Under the pieces are notes generated by a model. That model was given only the letters and a program-made list of their open reading frames with translations. It made no database searches and was not told the origin of the DNA. A stretch of 15,335 nt of DNA from DASVXQ01 sp046727955. GTDB taxonomy: Bacteria; Actinomycetota; CALGFH01. Of this stretch, positions 14,039 to 15,335 are shown in pieces (the first letter of the stretch is position 1; the number at the start of each line of letters is the position of its first letter). Location: assembly GCA_046727955.1 (NCBI GenBank), contig JBKPDO010000036.1:1-15335 (forward strand), read 5' to 3'. The translations under genes and the position numbers were made by a program.

Positions 14039-14390
14039 GTCCCAAGCCACGACCGGCCGATGTGGACGATGGTGGGCAGGTAGGTGGAGCAAGCGTGCCA
14101 GCAACCGCGCCTTGGGCCGCCCGGGCGGGCGGGACGACCAATCGCCGTTCCTCGACCACCTGGTAATCCAGGAAGGCGCGCCCCTCGGGGAACACAACCG
14201 TCCGGTAGGCAGGCCCGCTGACCACGGGGAACGCGGCGGTGCCAATGCTGGGGTCGGCGCGCAGCAGGGCCACCACGCCGGCAACGTAGCCGCGCAGCTC
14301 GGGCGGAGCGCTGCGGAGCTGCTCGCGGATCTCGGCCTGCCGCTCGGGCGGCTTGGGCGGCGGGGAGATCGGGCTGGCCGAGTCGCTCAT
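14004..14390 (-). CDS. Small conserved hypothetical, remote RelE-like size and layout; C-terminus abnormal
   Basis: ATG 14390 opens MSDSASPISPPPKPPERQAE, then the likely folded part IREQLRSAPPELRGYVAGVV, ALLRADPSIGTAAFPVVSGP, AYRTVVFPEGRAFLDYQVVE, ERRLVV. The alternation of a helical half and a beta hairpin (YRTVVF...FLDYQVVEERRLVV) is reminiscent of RelE/ParE-like proteins, but key residues were not verified. After RLVV (about 14130) the sequence turns Pro/Ala-rich and no longer looks folded; it then overlaps the 3' end of the plus-strand gene by 35 bp. A frame break or truncation near 14130 is likely. No antitoxin-like partner is visible; 14391-14610 shows no supportable gene. Confidence 0.45.
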   Translation of the reverse strand: MSDSASPISPPPKPPERQAEIREQLRSAPPELRGYVAGVVALLRADPSIGTAAFPVVSGPAYRTVVFPEGRAFLDYQVVEERRLVVPPARAAQGAVAGTLAPPTCPPSSTSAGRGLGPTPAGSPRAVV

Positions 14391-14611
14391 GCGGGCAGCA
14401 TACCCGCCCTGCTTGCGCCGGGCGACCGGCCAGCGGGTCACGGCCCGATCGGCGGTGTCGCAGGGCCTTGAGCACGCCGCCCAGCAGCACGGCGATCTCC
14501 CCAGGGATCACGACCCGACGAACGCGGAGGCCTCCAGGGCCGGGGCCAAGAACACCACGGCCAGAACCGCCCAGCCGTACGCCCGAGGATCCGGTCGGCC
14601 AGGTAGCCAGC

Positions 14612-14842
14612 TCGCTCCTATTCACCTTCCTGCACGTGCTCGACGTGCAGGCCATCCGGCCCGCGGTCGTGCGCCGCAAGGTCTGGGGCGGCAACCGCAC
14701 CTGGACCCGGGCCGACCCTGGCACGTCCTGGCCAGTGGCTGCGCACCGCCAGCCGCCCGGGCCGTGACCCATCCAGCTGCTCGCCGGCCTGCTGCGGATA
14801 CCGGGGCCGATCGTGGCCGACCTGGCCATCCCCGGCACTGCG
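14612..14842 (+). pseudogene. IS66-like transposase C-terminal remnant
   Basis: One frame reads SLLFTFLHVLDVQAIRPAVV, RRKVWGGNRTWTRAD, matching the conserved AIRPAVVxRKVxGGNRT end of IS66-type transposases. After a slip near 14715 a second frame gives WLRTASRPGRD, and after another near 14764 the peptide IQLLAGLLRIPGPIVADLAI. The NNxAEQ segment normally just before AIRP is deleted. No catalytic core or terminal repeats are present, so it is an isolated relic. Assignment is from motif memory. Confidence 0.5.
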
Positions 14843-14887
14843 GCATCCGACGCCCTCCATGCGCGCAGACCGTGTGGAAGCGCCAGC

Positions 14888-15335
14888 TCATGCCTTTGCC
14901 AGGACCGAGGCCGTGACCACGTGATACAGCGCCGATCCCCGCTCCCGACGCCCCAGCGGCCTAAAGTACCGCTCGCCGGCCTCGGCGGTGGACACGTCGC
15001 CGATGAGCCCAAAGCCGCGGCGGGACAGGAACTCCGCGACCTCGGCCGGATCCAGGCCGAACGTCCACGGCTCGCCCCTGCGCCGGACCCCCTTGACCCA
15101 GCGGCGGGCCTCCGGGAACCGGGAGAGTTCGCCCTCGAGGACAGCGCGGTCGACATAGGTAAACACCAGCAGGCTCCCCGCGGCCGCGGCGGCAAGGCCG
15201 CGCACGGCGCCAAGCGTTTGGTCCACGGCGGCGGGCGTCAGGTAGTTGGTCACCCCTTCCCAGAGGAACAGGCTCGGCGCGCCGTCCCGGTATCCAGCCG
15301 CCCGCAGCGCCCGTGCCAGGTCGTCGCGCTCGAAG
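14888..15335 (-). CDS. LCM/TIGR00027-type SAM-dependent methyltransferase (3' part)
   Basis: The frame is open to the right edge, so the 5' part with the SAM-binding loop lies outside. Visible from the edge: FERDDLARALRAAGY, PSLFLWEGVTNYLTPAAVDQ, LLVFTYVDRAVLEG, EPWTFGLDPAEVAEFLSRRG, and an end at TGA 14888. The FxxxDLxxALxAAGxD...WEGVTxYLTxxAVxxTL signature belongs to the leucine carboxyl methyltransferase-like family typified in actinobacteria by TIGR00027 proteins. These transfer a methyl group from SAM, usually to unknown small molecules. The GTG at 15253 is an internal codon, not the start. The portion seen is uninterrupted, and 14843-14887 holds no other feature. Confidence 0.8.
   Translation of the reverse strand, partial: FERDDLARALRAAGYRDGAPSLFLWEGVTNYLTPAAVDQTLGAVRGLAAAAAGSLLVFTYVDRAVLEGELSRFPEARRWVKGVRRRGEPWTFGLDPAEVAEFLSRRGFGLIGDVSTAEAGERYFRPLGRRERGSALYHVVTASVLAKA

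Noticed and set aside
12857..14284. Long minus-strand open frame of 475 codons
   Set aside because: It is a chain of antisense of the 13547 gene and fragments of IS6 transposase in mixed frames; only the IS6 part is real.
13981..15213. Long minus-strand open frame of 410 codons
   Set aside because: High-GC shadow frame crossing several real features, with protein composition (Ser/Arg/Pro) typical of out-of-frame reading.
1..15335. tRNA or rRNA genes
   Set aside because: No T-loop (GTTCRANYC within a cloverleaf context) or rRNA-like conserved stretches were recognised on reading either strand.

Overview
The window is GC-rich, GTG-start-rich DNA of actinobacterial character. It carries a BldC-type HTH protein, a DUF2637 (SpdB-like) protein, actinobacterial-style zinc-ribbon/DUF2786 and tyrosine-recombinase sequences, and small one-TM coiled-coil proteins. 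I cannot place it below phylum. Coding density is low. Much of the sequence is broken mobile-element debris, with a few intact genes between the wrecks.

Layout from the left. (1) 3-1289: an IS3-family element running in from outside the window, with orfB broken by one extra base. (2) 1542-2153: an intact secreted lipoprotein with an HExxH motif, followed by a short membrane-anchor ORF (2218) whose 3' part is antisense to a truncated, frameshifted tyrosine recombinase (about 2300-3000, minus strand). (3) 3250-4786: an IS110-family transposase gene with three frame breaks and a 254-bp MITE-like insertion that has perfect 13-bp terminal inverted repeats and a 6-bp target duplication. Upstream of it is a structured leader where an IS110 bridge RNA would be expected. 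(4) 5000-6853, minus strand: a plasmid- or ICE-like block with a DUF2637 protein, a zinc-ribbon/DUF2786 protein and a small membrane protein. These are interspersed with eleven copies of an 11-bp motif (GTGAYGATCCG-like), most spaced about 33 bp apart. (5) 6813-8270, plus strand: a methyltransferase fragment, a TM-anchored protein and a basic hypothetical. (6) 8525-9013, minus: a TM/coiled-coil protein with an equally long paralogue at 13547-14038. (7) 9096-11145: an amidohydrolase 3' fragment, an N-truncated IS481/IS3-like transposase, an intact BldC-like gene inside an 18-bp direct repeat, a MucR-like tail and a detached transposase N-terminus. (8) 11320-12504: an intact membrane-anchored alpha/beta hydrolase. 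(9) 12666-13498: an IS6-family element with recognisable terminal repeats and a ruined transposase. (10) 14004-15335: a small RelE-like-sized protein, an IS66-like C-terminal remnant, and the 3' part of an LCM/TIGR00027-type SAM methyltransferase that continues past the right edge.

No operon-wide pathway is apparent. The only convincing translational coupling among non-IS genes is the GTGA overlap between the DUF2637 and DUF2786 genes. Around a dozen one-base frame breaks occur, many in G/C runs. They may be real decay in a mobile-element sink or long-read homopolymer errors. The two most interesting signals are the phased 11-bp repeat array and the MITE inside IS110.
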